A stretch of DNA of 64,000 nucleotides from Candidatus Rifleibacterium amylolyticum (lineage in GTDB: Bacteria > Muiribacteriota > Ozemobacteria > Ozemobacterales > Ozemobacteraceae): assembly GCA_009917695.1 (NCBI GenBank), contig JAACJG010000003.1, forward strand, positions 310,001 through 374,000, given 5' to 3'. The translations under genes were made by a program, and so were the position numbers. The notes under the pieces were generated by a model. It saw nothing but the letters and a program-made list of their open reading frames with translations. It ran no database searches and had not been told where the DNA came from. Shown here in pieces: positions 8,723 to 17,279 of the stretch. Each line of letters starts with the position of its first letter. Within the stretch, counting starts at the first letter, position 1.

Positions 8723-10231
8723 ATGAAACGAGTTCTAAAACTTTGCAGGGCAATCCTGGTGCTGGCTTTGCTCTTGCCGGCCCTAAAGGCGTCTGCCGCT
8801 GATGATAATTTTAAGCTGGTATTGGACTACGACTCGCGTTCAGTAGTCGATAGTACCAGGCGGGACTGGTATGAAAATATTTACGATCCGGCCTCTCTGA
8901 CGCCAACTGTCACTCGCCGTCAGTATGACAAGACTTTCATTGGCAGCCGAAGTGATCTGTTTCTGGCGCTCAACGGAGATCTCAATGAGACTCACTTTCT
9001 CGATATCAGAGAGCGCATAAATTATTTGCACTACAACAAGGAAGATATACTCAGTCGTGACTACTCTTCGTTCAAATACCGGGAACTCGATCATCATCTG
9101 AACGTTGTCTGGGGCATAGCAGCTGGCGATCACGATTATTTTCAGCTCGATTTTCACAATCGCTATCTGGATATTCCAGAAATAGAGAATTACGGGTTCA
9201 GATCTAATATGGGCAGCGCCCTTCTCAGTCATGAATTTTCACAGCGGACCTGTTTCAATATTCTCGGCAGTTTTGAAGAACGTCAGTTTGAAGAGGATCT
9301 CGATGCCGATTATCGCGAAGCTCGTGGCGGTTTTGAAATTGTTTCGCTGATACCTGGTCGCCACAAATATACTGCTGTTGCCAACTCGTCCCGTGGTGAA
9401 CGCAGTTATTTTGCATCGTTTCCCAACGGCATGGCGGCGCGCCGTGCTGTCGATTACTACACCGACTATGTTGCCAACCCCCGCGACGATGATCCGCGAG
9501 CTAAATACGTAAGACATAAGACCCGCGGCGATCTTTTTCTGAAAGTCTTTGCGGACTTTTCTTCGCGTGATCGCACGCGCATCGACAACAGCTATAATCA
9601 GGTTGCTGGCGGTTTTGAAACAGCTTATGAAATCGCTGACGATCTGACGCTGCGCTTGCGCGACACTTATCGCAAGGTTGACTATCAGCGTGAGTCTGGA
9701 GCTTATTTTTTGCACGATTATTCGGGTAATATGCTGTCGTTGGCAGCAGACTATGACTATTCTGAGAACATGACACAGACATTCACATTTATCGACGAAG
9801 TGCAGAATCACCAATCAGCAACAGAAGAAGACTTCAGGATCAATTCTTTGATTTATGAGGGTCTCTATGCTTTCGGGCGTTCACGGGCCAGTGTGGTTTT
9901 ATCTGGCTTGCGGCGCAGATATGACTCAGCGCGCGCCATGTACCCCGATGAGAACGAATTGCGTGCATTGGTCGGCTGGGACTACCTGATTACCGATACA
10001 GTTAAGTTCAGAATGAAGTCTGAGTTTATAAATCGCGAATATCCTGATTTTGAAGATGAGCTCTATTCAAGTCACAGTCGTAATAACTGGCGAATGGGTG
10101 TCGAAAAAGCTTTTTCACAGGCTAATTCGCTTGAGCTTGCCTTTCAGCTGGGCAGCGAAAAACACGACACCTTTACCAGTAACAACATTGAAGAGAAGAG
10201 TCTGCACCTTTCCTGGATCAGTCATTATTGA
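8723..10231 (+). CDS. Predicted outer-membrane beta-barrel protein
   Basis: A 502-residue protein beginning MKRVLKLCRAILVLALLLPA, a textbook signal peptide with likely cleavage after ALKASA. The mature part has no long hydrophobic stretch. It is rich in alternating polar and aromatic residues (repeats such as HYFQLDFHNRYLDI, LTLRLRDTYRKVDY), acidic turns and Tyr/Arg pairs, and ends in SWISHY with an aromatic last residue, as outer-membrane barrels do. An in-frame ATG at 8675 was rejected because it would place 16 hydrophilic residues before the signal peptide. No family name can be given. It stands alone between the sigma-54 activator and the YmdB-like gene. Confidence 0.65.
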   Translation: MKRVLKLCRAILVLALLLPALKASAADDNFKLVLDYDSRSVVDSTRRDWYENIYDPASLTPTVTRRQYDKTFIGSRSDLFLALNGDLNETHFLDIRERINYLHYNKEDILSRDYSSFKYRELDHHLNVVWGIAAGDHDYFQLDFHNRYLDIPEIENYGFRSNMGSALLSHEFSQRTCFNILGSFEERQFEEDLDADYREARGGFEIVSLIPGRHKYTAVANSSRGERSYFASFPNGMAARRAVDYYTDYVANPRDDDPRAKYVRHKTRGDLFLKVFADFSSRDRTRIDNSYNQVAGGFETAYEIADDLTLRLRDTYRKVDYQRESGAYFLHDYSGNMLSLAADYDYSENMTQTFTFIDEVQNHQSATEEDFRINSLIYEGLYAFGRSRASVVLSGLRRRYDSARAMYPDENELRALVGWDYLITDTVKFRMKSEFINREYPDFEDELYSSHSRNNWRMGVEKAFSQANSLELAFQLGSEKHDTFTSNNIEEKSLHLSWISHY

Positions 10232-10412
10232 TCAACACCCTGATGATTGTCTGTGGCAGCGCATTCAAGTTGGATGGGCTTCGATCATCATCGCGCCAGA
10301 TGGTTATAAATTCAGCTGACTGAAGGGTGTAGAAGAAGTTCGGGCGCAATAATAATTTATTACCATGGTTTTTGTTGTGGTCAGACTGGCTATATGATAA
10401 AATAAATTGCTT

Positions 10413-11198
10413 ATGCCAGTCTTTGCTTTTTTGGGCGTTTTTCAGCACGAAGTTGCTTTACAGCAGCTTCGCAAGCTTGTTGATGCCGTCAGGGCTTTGG
10501 CTGGCAGCAGTTGTGTTGTTATGTGCAACACCGGTGGTCTGTTTGCCAATGCTGCAAGGCTTGACTCTCAGGTCGAAGTGCTCTTTGAAAGTGGAATAGA
10601 TCTGGTTTTCCCTGGTGAACAGGCTATCGCCAGGGGTGCTGCCCGCTCGCTTGTCGGCTCGGGGCGCTGGCCAATGGTGCGACCATTGAACTTGCCGGCT
10701 GATTCTCCGGGGCAGGGGGCATTGCTGCTTAACAGGCATGCTGAACCCGCCTGGGTTGTAAGCGTTCTTGACGGCAGCGGTAGAATCCCTGTTGAACCTG
10801 CCCACACAGTTCTTGAGAACTTTTTCGGGAACAAAAGTGACAAATTGCCCGTATTAATAAATGTACACGGGAATGATTTCGACTATAAAAGGGCTCTGGC
10901 ATGGAAATACGAAAATTCAGGCCATCAGATCAGCTGGTTTGGTAGTGGTGGCGGCCCTTTGTCGGCTTACTGCGAAATCATGGGAGATGGTTCTTTCTTC
11001 CAGCCTGAAGCGGGGAAAGCTGCCAGCCGCGATTCCATAGGCGGTCTTGCCCCTGACATCTGGTGGAAGCGTAGAATCGATCGTCTGCCAGTTTCTCCTC
11101 AGCCGGGCTGGGGGGCATGGCGTTGTGACTGTACTTTTTTGTGGCTTGACATCAACGGAAAAGCACAAAAATTTAGAAGTGAGACATTCGAATTTTGA
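10413..11198 (+). CDS. YmdB-like (TIGR00282-type) phosphoesterase homologue, apparently without catalytic residues
   Basis: A 261-residue protein. The middle and end follow the YmdB metallophosphoesterase family in order: a LFESGIDLVFPGEQAI segment where YmdB has the ‘GVDVITTGNH’ region, MVRPLNLPADSPGQG for the ‘iRPaNyP…pGkG’ region, PVLINVHG for ‘vDfHaE’, and RDSIGGL...WWKRRIDRLP for the C-terminal ‘DSViG’ region. The metal ligands expected at the first strand (GDI), NGEN, GNH and GTHTH are not there. I infer a pseudoenzyme. The start could be ATG 10413 or TTG 10407, and ATG fits the family N-terminus. No clear ribosome binding site. It precedes the HD-GYP gene by 55 bases. Confidence 0.55.
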   Translation: MPVFAFLGVFQHEVALQQLRKLVDAVRALAGSSCVVMCNTGGLFANAARLDSQVEVLFESGIDLVFPGEQAIARGAARSLVGSGRWPMVRPLNLPADSPGQGALLLNRHAEPAWVVSVLDGSGRIPVEPAHTVLENFFGNKSDKLPVLINVHGNDFDYKRALAWKYENSGHQISWFGSGGGPLSAYCEIMGDGSFFQPEAGKAASRDSIGGLAPDIWWKRRIDRLPVSPQPGWGAWRCDCTFLWLDINGKAQKFRSETFEF

Positions 11199-11253
11199 CA
11201 GATCTTTTCACACTGACGAATGGTTAAAAAATAGAAGGAGTTAACGGGCTAAA

Positions 11254-13083
11254 GTGGCTGAAACATTGACAGCATCGCATCAGCAGCTGCTGTATGAAGC
11301 GCAGAAACAGATTCTTTCGTGTGGAAAGAATACCGACAGCATTCTGCGGGTGCTCAGCCGTACTTCGCAAGACCTGTTTGGCAAGCCTGCTCTGGGTGTC
11401 ATTTTTTACGACCCCTCGGCGCAACTGACCCGTATCAGGTACAACGACGGCTTCAGTGACAAGAGTCTCGGCTGCCACTGCGTTACTTTCACCCGCGAAA
11501 AACTTGGCCGTGATAAAATCTCGGCGAGAACCGTAGCCGATGAAGATGGTGAAACCCATCAGCTGACTCCTCTTGGGTCAGACGACGACATTCTAGGCAT
11601 GCTGATCATGCCAGAATACTCTGGCGACTTGTCGGTTGCAGCTACAGCGTTTCGCGAACTGGCAACGACATCGATAAATACTTTCCTTGAAGTAGAACTC
11701 GTGCAGCTGCGCATGGAAGAAATGGGCGCATTGCTCGAAGTCGGCCGGGTCGTCAGCTCAACTCTTGATCTGCGCGAACTGCTGACCAAGATCATGAGCA
11801 CAGCCACCAAGGTCATGCGCTGCGAAACCTCGACGGTTTATCTGATTGATGAGCAGACCAACGAGCTGTATTTTCATATTGTATCGGGTGACCCAAATGT
11901 TGGCGCCAAACTCCAGGAAATAAGACTGCCAATGGGTACCGGCCTGGCCGGCTGGTGCGCGCAGAACAACAAGCCGATCATCGTTCCTGACACCGAAAAA
12001 GATCCAAGATTTTTCAAGGGTGCCGATAAGAAGTCAGGCTTTGTAACGCGCTCGATGATCTGTGTGCCGATGCGCCTCAAAGACCGGGTTATCGGCGTTC
12101 TTCAGGTTCTTAACCGCACCGGCACTATTCCATTCAACGATCATGATCTCGAAATGCTTGAAAATATGGCGAATCAGGCCGTATCTTCAATCGAGAACGC
12201 CAGACTCTATGAGAACATTCAAAAGGTATATCTCTCTACCATCGAAGTTCTCGCTACGGCAATCGACGCCAAAGATCCTTATACTCAGGGGCATTCCCGC
12301 CGCGTTACTCAGTATTCGGTCGCAATTGCCGAAGAAATGAATCTCTCACCCAAAGAAGTCGAAGATATCCGTTATGCTGGACTTCTTCACGATGTCGGCA
12401 AAATAGGTATCAAAGACAGTATTATCAGGAAACCCGGTCGATTGACCGACGAAGAATACGCCATTATCAAGAAGCATCCTGCAATCGGCGCCAAAATTCT
12501 GCGCCCGGTTGATTTTCTGGCTGATAAAATTCCTGGTGTCCTTCATCACCATGAATATTACGATGGTAGAGGCTACCCCGATCACCTGACAGGTGAAGAC
12601 ATACCGCTTGCCGGGCGTATAATCTGCGTTGCCGACGCCTTTGATGCGATGACTACCAATCGTCCTTATCGCAAAGGTCTGACTGTCAAGACCGCCGTTG
12701 GAGAGCTCAAGAAGTTTTCAGGCAAGCAGTTCGACCCGGTGTGCGTCGAAGCCTTTTTGAAAGCTTTTGACCGCAAGCTTTTCCAGTATTTCGAAAAGGT
12801 TGAAGACACTGATGATATGGTTCTTATCGACGATGGCACCGAAGTAAAAGATGCTGCCGATGCCGTTCATGAACTCGAAGGCCAGCCTTATCCGCCCATG
12901 GCTGCTCATGAGATCAAAGATGAAAAGAAACTCGAGAGTCAGCCATACCCACCGGTAATGGCACATAAGTCTCCAGACCAGCCGTCATCACAGCCATATC
13001 CGCCGGTCAATGCCAAAGACTCTGAAAAGCCCTCAACTCAACCTTTTCCGCCAATTTCCGGCGACGACAAAGACAAAAGCTGA
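11254..13083 (+). CDS. GAF-GAF-HD-GYP cyclic-di-GMP phosphodiesterase with repeated QPYPP tail
   Basis: A 609-residue soluble protein starting at GTG 11254, with AGAAGGAG about 13 bases upstream. A divergent N-terminal GAF-like region (1-140) and a clear GAF domain (about 150-320) precede an HD-GYP domain (about 330-500). The domain has HD in LLHDVGKIG (near 379), HHHEYYDGRGYP (431-442) and DAFDAMTTNRPYR, all the metal and GYP signature residues, so hydrolysis of c-di-GMP is expected. Residues about 543-600 form an acidic, disordered tail with four copies of QP[YF]PP[MVI] spaced by 16-20 residues. It lies in the same window as two GGDEF proteins. The tail is discussed in the findings. Confidence 0.93.
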   Translation: MAETLTASHQQLLYEAQKQILSCGKNTDSILRVLSRTSQDLFGKPALGVIFYDPSAQLTRIRYNDGFSDKSLGCHCVTFTREKLGRDKISARTVADEDGETHQLTPLGSDDDILGMLIMPEYSGDLSVAATAFRELATTSINTFLEVELVQLRMEEMGALLEVGRVVSSTLDLRELLTKIMSTATKVMRCETSTVYLIDEQTNELYFHIVSGDPNVGAKLQEIRLPMGTGLAGWCAQNNKPIIVPDTEKDPRFFKGADKKSGFVTRSMICVPMRLKDRVIGVLQVLNRTGTIPFNDHDLEMLENMANQAVSSIENARLYENIQKVYLSTIEVLATAIDAKDPYTQGHSRRVTQYSVAIAEEMNLSPKEVEDIRYAGLLHDVGKIGIKDSIIRKPGRLTDEEYAIIKKHPAIGAKILRPVDFLADKIPGVLHHHEYYDGRGYPDHLTGEDIPLAGRIICVADAFDAMTTNRPYRKGLTVKTAVGELKKFSGKQFDPVCVEAFLKAFDRKLFQYFEKVEDTDDMVLIDDGTEVKDAADAVHELEGQPYPPMAAHEIKDEKKLESQPYPPVMAHKSPDQPSSQPYPPVNAKDSEKPSTQPFPPISGDDKDKS

Positions 13084-13113
13084 GAGGTTTTTTGGTTCAG
13101 GGCTGATTCTTTA

Positions 13114-15042
13114 TCAGATTACACGCAGCTGAGGTTGCTGTTGTACCTGGCTCTTATTTTCGCGAATCTGGCGGTCATTGTAAATCATGTCGCGATTGGG
13201 GGCAAATGAAGGCACGATTTCGGAGAATCCTCTGATAATTCCGCGTATCTTGCCACTTCTGGCGGCAACTTCAAGACGCTCGACCTGCGCCATCAGTGCC
13301 GCTTCGTCTACCTCTTCCGGGCGGGCAATAAAAATTTTGCGGTTACGCGTGGCAGTAATGCCTTCAGAAGCCGTGAGAAGCTCTTCATACAGCTTTTCAC
13401 CCGGTCTGATCCCAGTGAATTTTATCTCGATGTCCTTGCCTACTTCGAGGCCCGAAAGCCTGATGAGATCTTCAGCGAGATCGACAATGCGAACAGGTTC
13501 ACCCATGTCGAGAATAAAAACTTCGCCGCCCTTGCCGTATGAACCGGCCTGAATAACCAGTTTGCTGGCCTCAGGAATGGTCATGAAATAGCGGATCATT
13601 TTGGGGTGCGTTATCGTAATGGGGCCACCTTTTTCAATCTGTTCCTTGAACAGAGGAATCACGCTGCCGCGGCTGCCGAGAACATTACCAAATCTTACTG
13701 CTACAAATCTTGTTTGACTGCGGCGGGCATAGCATTTGAGAATCTTTTCGGCGACACGTTTGCTGGCTCCCATGATGGACGTCGGATTAACTGCCTTGTC
13801 GGTAGAAATCATGACAAATCTTTCGACTTTTGTATTATGAGCAGCATCGACCAGATTGCGGGTGCCCAGCACGTTGTTCTTAACAGCTTCTTCCGGGTTC
13901 AGTTCCATGAGAGGAACATGTTTGTGCGCGGCAGCATGAAAGACTATGTCGGGACGGTATGCGTTAAAAAGACTGGCGATTTTGTCGCGATCCTGAATAT
14001 CGGCAATTAGCGGAATAAGCGCGATGTTGCCAAGATTTTCGTTGCCAAGCAGATCTTGATTGGTCTTAAAAATACTGTTTTCGCCGTGACCGAGCAGAAT
14101 CAGCTTTGCCGGCTGAAACGGCAGAATCTGGCGGCAGATTTCGCTGCCGATGCTGCCACCAGCACCAGTGACCATGACGACTTTATTGGTTACATAGGCG
14201 GCGATTTCGGCAAGATTGATCTCTGCCGGCGGGCGCCGCAGCAGATCTTCGATTGCTATATCTCTTAGTTGCAGACTGACGAGTTTGCCGGCGATTATAT
14301 CCTGAAGTCCGGGCAGCGTTTTGAATCTCACTCTGGTGTCCTGGCACAGCTTGATTATGCGTCGCAGTTCGTGCCCCGAAGCAGAAGGAATCGCAATGAT
14401 GATTTCATCAACACTGTGTTCTTTTACTATGCTGGAGATTCTTTCACTGCCACCCAGGACCTGTACCCCGTGAATGATCTGATTCTGCTTTTTGAGACTG
14501 TCGTCAATCAAACCGACAACGTTTATGGGCAGATTTACGTTACGTCTGATTTCACGCAGAATGCTTTCGCCAGCCTGTCCTGCGCCAATGATGAGAACGC
14601 GCTTGGCTTTTTGCGAGGTTTTATTGAAGAGCCAGCCGCGGAACGGGCTTGCCTCAAGCATGCTCAAAGCAACTCTTGGCGCGATTCTACTGCTTCCGAT
14701 GAGTATCAGAGAGATCATCCAGTCGATCACAAATACCGCGCTGAAATTGGCAAAGCTCTGGGTAAAGTAGATCGAGGCAATTTTAAGCATTGAATAGGTT
14801 GTTACAGCCGTAAACACCGCGACCATATCGGGGAGCGAAGTAAAGCGCAGCGTGCGGTTGTACAATCCCATAAACCAGAAACATGCCAGTCCGACGGGAG
14901 TGAGAATTGGAATGATGAAAAGCAGATACTGGACATGCTGGGGTTGCAGGTTGTCGAATTTGAGCCAGATGGCGGCCACAAGGGAAAAGGCAATACAGAT
15001 AATATCTGTAAGAATAAAGAATATCTTGCGGAAAGGTGTCAT
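13114..15042 (-). CDS. Membrane-bound nucleotide-sugar 4,6-dehydratase (CapD/FlaA1/PglF type)
   Basis: A 642-residue protein with four membrane helices in the first 120 residues, a CoA-binding-like Rossmann domain (about 145-270, VLIIGAGQAGESI) and an extended-SDR epimerase/dehydratase domain (about 290-575). NAD binding is shown by VTGAGGSIGSEI, and the active site by MISTDKAVNPTSIMGASKR, where Met replaces the usual Tyr of YxxxK exactly as in the long CapD/WbpM/PglF enzymes. These convert UDP-GlcNAc-type substrates to 4-keto-6-deoxy sugars for surface polysaccharides or protein glycans. Length and architecture are standard. It is divergent from the exported SLH-like operon at 15191. Confidence 0.93.
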   Translation of the reverse strand: MTPFRKIFFILTDIICIAFSLVAAIWLKFDNLQPQHVQYLLFIIPILTPVGLACFWFMGLYNRTLRFTSLPDMVAVFTAVTTYSMLKIASIYFTQSFANFSAVFVIDWMISLILIGSSRIAPRVALSMLEASPFRGWLFNKTSQKAKRVLIIGAGQAGESILREIRRNVNLPINVVGLIDDSLKKQNQIIHGVQVLGGSERISSIVKEHSVDEIIIAIPSASGHELRRIIKLCQDTRVRFKTLPGLQDIIAGKLVSLQLRDIAIEDLLRRPPAEINLAEIAAYVTNKVVMVTGAGGSIGSEICRQILPFQPAKLILLGHGENSIFKTNQDLLGNENLGNIALIPLIADIQDRDKIASLFNAYRPDIVFHAAAHKHVPLMELNPEEAVKNNVLGTRNLVDAAHNTKVERFVMISTDKAVNPTSIMGASKRVAEKILKCYARRSQTRFVAVRFGNVLGSRGSVIPLFKEQIEKGGPITITHPKMIRYFMTIPEASKLVIQAGSYGKGGEVFILDMGEPVRIVDLAEDLIRLSGLEVGKDIEIKFTGIRPGEKLYEELLTASEGITATRNRKIFIARPEEVDEAALMAQVERLEVAARSGKIRGIIRGFSEIVPSFAPNRDMIYNDRQIRENKSQVQQQPQLRVI

Positions 15043-15190
15043 CGGTCTGTTGTGTACCCCGTCAAATTCCCTTTAAGTGCTTTAATTTCGCAATTTTAGC
15101 ACAAGGCTTGAGAATAGTCGACAAAATCCTTCGGCATTTCATCGGACATATTTAATAAGAATCGTTGGATTTTTTGTCGATAAATATCAA

Positions 15191-15664
15191 ATGCAGATAG
15201 TCAAAATCAGATTTGGTCGATATTTGCTTTTTGCCGGTTTTATACTGCTGTTCGTAAGTTGCGTTACCTGTATGATTCTTTTGAACAGCAGAAGCGCTGT
15301 GGCGGCCGACAACATATACGTTGATCTTCCATTGGATCACCCATCTTACCAGATGTGCAGGAATATGATAAATCTCGGAGCCATAACTCCGCGCGCCGGC
15401 CAGACTTTTGCCCCGTTTGAAAAAATTACCGCTGAAGAGTGGAACTACGCTCTGCAAAGAATTGGCAACCATCTTGGGCGTGTAATTCCTCAAGCCGCCA
15501 GATTTACCTCAGACCATGAAATATCCGGTCACTCAATGCTTTTGCGACTTCATAGCTTTGTTGATGATACCTGCGGGCTTGGCTCGCTCAATCGGCTCGA
15601 CAATACAAGGATTTCGGCCTTCTTTTTGCTCGAGCACTGTCTTCTGGCCTATATAAATGATTAA
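15191..15664 (+). CDS. Exported SLH-like domain protein, 157 residues
   Basis: The N-terminus has a long hydrophobic segment (about residues 10-32) ending SAVAADN, consistent with a cleaved signal peptide near residue 40. The mature part contains one S-layer-homology-like unit: DLPLDHPSYQMCRNMINLGAI followed by FAPFEKITAEEWNYAL, matching the SLH pattern of acidic start, small-residue helix, Gly turn, F-P and a TR/TxxE helix. SLH units bind secondary cell-wall polymers or pyruvylated glycans. It overlaps the next gene by 8 bases (15657-15664), so translation is probably coupled. No clear ribosome binding site precedes the ATG. Function beyond anchoring unknown. Confidence 0.6.
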   Translation: MQIVKIRFGRYLLFAGFILLFVSCVTCMILLNSRSAVAADNIYVDLPLDHPSYQMCRNMINLGAITPRAGQTFAPFEKITAEEWNYALQRIGNHLGRVIPQAARFTSDHEISGHSMLLRLHSFVDDTCGLGSLNRLDNTRISAFFLLEHCLLAYIND

Positions 15665-16409
15665 GTTCAGTAAAAAAACACAACGACGCATATATATGTT
15701 TTATCTCATTGTACTTCTGTTTGCGTTGAGCTGGCGACTGGCCAGAGCCGGCAGTGGTTTTTCTGGGATCAGCAACATAGCCATTGAAGAACTCGCCGGT
15801 GAAACCGGTATAGTTGTTTCCCTGACACATGTTAACAGGCCTGTAGTATCTTTTTCGGGTGAAGAAAAATGTCTTGTTCTTGATTTCAAGAATGTTTCAG
15901 TTGCCGGGAAGCTTATCGATACAGCCTTTGCCGGTCGAGATCTCCGTCTTGGTTATATTACAATCTTGCCGCAAAAGCCTGATTGTGCAAGGATACGTTT
16001 ATATCTCATGCCGGGCTGCCTTGCTTCGATCCGTTACAGTGACAGCGATGTCATTGTCAGATTGGCTGAGAAAAAAGCGATGACCACATCAGCGACAATA
16101 GAGCCAGGGTTTTTACTCAGTCCTGCCGAAGAAAAATATGCTCCCGTCGTAATCAGTCTGCATGATGCCCCTTTGTTGCCGGTAATAACCGAACTGGCAG
16201 ACATTGCAGGTTTGCAGATCGAACTGACTGGAAATCTGCCTGAAAAATTTACGCTTGAAGTTCAATCCGAGAGCCCTCTGGATGCGATAAAGAGGATCTC
16301 TCAGGCTTGTGATCTCGAATTGATGCGTCGTGGTCAGGCGTGGCACATTTCGCCCCGTGACTCTGACAAACCCAAAATTTATGCTTATTCTGGAGATCTT
16401 TTGCAATGA
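15657..16409 (+). CDS. Exported AMIN-like plus secretin N0/STN-like domain protein
   Basis: A 250-residue protein with a membrane/signal segment at about residues 12-30. Residues 38-130 (VVSLTHVNRPVVSFSGEEKCLVLDFKNV...) resemble the AMIN domain of PilQ and AmiC. Residues about 160-235 (VVISLHDAPLLPVITELADIAGLQ, then PLDAIKRISQACDLEL and AWHIS) match the STN/N0 domain of secretins. PilQ has this order followed by a secretin barrel, but here the barrel is missing. It overlaps its neighbours on both sides (8 and 4 bases), so the three genes 15191-17269 form one operon. It may be a periplasmic adaptor binding peptidoglycan and another N0-type partner. Confidence 0.65.
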   Translation: MIKFSKKTQRRIYMFYLIVLLFALSWRLARAGSGFSGISNIAIEELAGETGIVVSLTHVNRPVVSFSGEEKCLVLDFKNVSVAGKLIDTAFAGRDLRLGYITILPQKPDCARIRLYLMPGCLASIRYSDSDVIVRLAEKKAMTTSATIEPGFLLSPAEEKYAPVVISLHDAPLLPVITELADIAGLQIELTGNLPEKFTLEVQSESPLDAIKRISQACDLELMRRGQAWHISPRDSDKPKIYAYSGDLLQ

Positions 16410-17269
16410 TGAGAGCTCCGGCAAAATTATTCGCTACTCTTCGGCGTATGCTGAAAATGAAAGTCAGGCGTCTGCGAATCAGTCGATATGCTCTGAAGAG
16501 AAGAATAATACCGGCATTGATGACATTTGTTCTCATATCGATACTTGTATTTATGCCGGCTTACAGATTTGAAGAGCCAGATAATCGCCTTACCCGTTTT
16601 GATCTTGCGCAGATGTTCGAAAATGTTCTCGAAAGTTGCCGAATAGCAGCGCAGCCCGATATGCTGCCTGAATATATCGATCTTGACGACGAACAGCTGT
16701 TCAGCGTATATCGGACACTTTCGTGCAATATTATCAAGGGTTTTCCTGATCGCAGATTCAAACCTCACGCATTCTTGCGCAATATTGAAACCATGGGATA
16801 CATGCAGAATCTCGTCAGGTTTTTACGTCAGGTTAAACCTGACTCTGATGCTGGGCGGCAGCTTGTGCGACTTATGGCGTATCAGGATACCCCAGCCGAA
16901 ATTATGGCAGGCAATATGTCGAGCTTTATGCCGGACAGTCTGCATGAGCCTTCTGGTTATACCGACCGGGAGGTCATGGCAGATCTCATGGCCGCTATTA
17001 TCGGTCAGCTTCGTCCAACCGCTCTTAAAGGTCGAGTTGTCAACGCTATTAGCGGTAAACCCCTGTCACGTGCTTTTGTTGCCAGCGAAAAAGTTGCAAC
17101 AGTAACAGATGAGAATGGCTTTTTCAGTATTGAATATCCGGTTGCCGACTTTGAAGAGGTGACTGTTATGGCTGCTGCTGAGTATTTTCAGCCGGTTGAA
17201 CTGAAAAAGAATATAAAATTCAACCAGAATGTGGTTATCAGACTCAACCCCGCGAAAGTAACTGAATAG
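16406..17269 (+). CDS. Membrane-anchored SLH-like plus carboxypeptidase-regulatory-like domain protein
   Basis: A 287-residue protein with an Arg-rich N-terminus, one membrane helix (about 36-53), an SLH-like region (about 60-150, including TRFDLAQMFENVL and IIKGFPDRRFKPHAFL) and a C-terminal beta-sandwich at about 210-280 (LKGRVVNAISGKPLSRAFV, TDENGFFSIEYP), which is the carboxypeptidase regulatory-like (CarboxypepD_reg) fold. The first ATG overlaps the previous stop as ATGA, and a second ATG follows at once. The predicted topology is a short basic cytoplasmic tail with the rest outside the cytoplasm. Convergent with the radical SAM gene, only 10 bases between stops. Likely works with the two preceding proteins. 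Confidence 0.65.
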   Translation: MMRAPAKLFATLRRMLKMKVRRLRISRYALKRRIIPALMTFVLISILVFMPAYRFEEPDNRLTRFDLAQMFENVLESCRIAAQPDMLPEYIDLDDEQLFSVYRTLSCNIIKGFPDRRFKPHAFLRNIETMGYMQNLVRFLRQVKPDSDAGRQLVRLMAYQDTPAEIMAGNMSSFMPDSLHEPSGYTDREVMADLMAAIIGQLRPTALKGRVVNAISGKPLSRAFVASEKVATVTDENGFFSIEYPVADFEEVTVMAAAEYFQPVELKKNIKFNQNVVIRLNPAKVTE

Positions 17270-17279
17270 CGGGGTGTCT

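Noticed and set aside
14269-14793. 174-codon plus-strand ORF opposite the nucleotide-sugar dehydratase
   Set aside because: It is wholly antisense to a gene with clear family motifs and has no ribosome binding site or domain.
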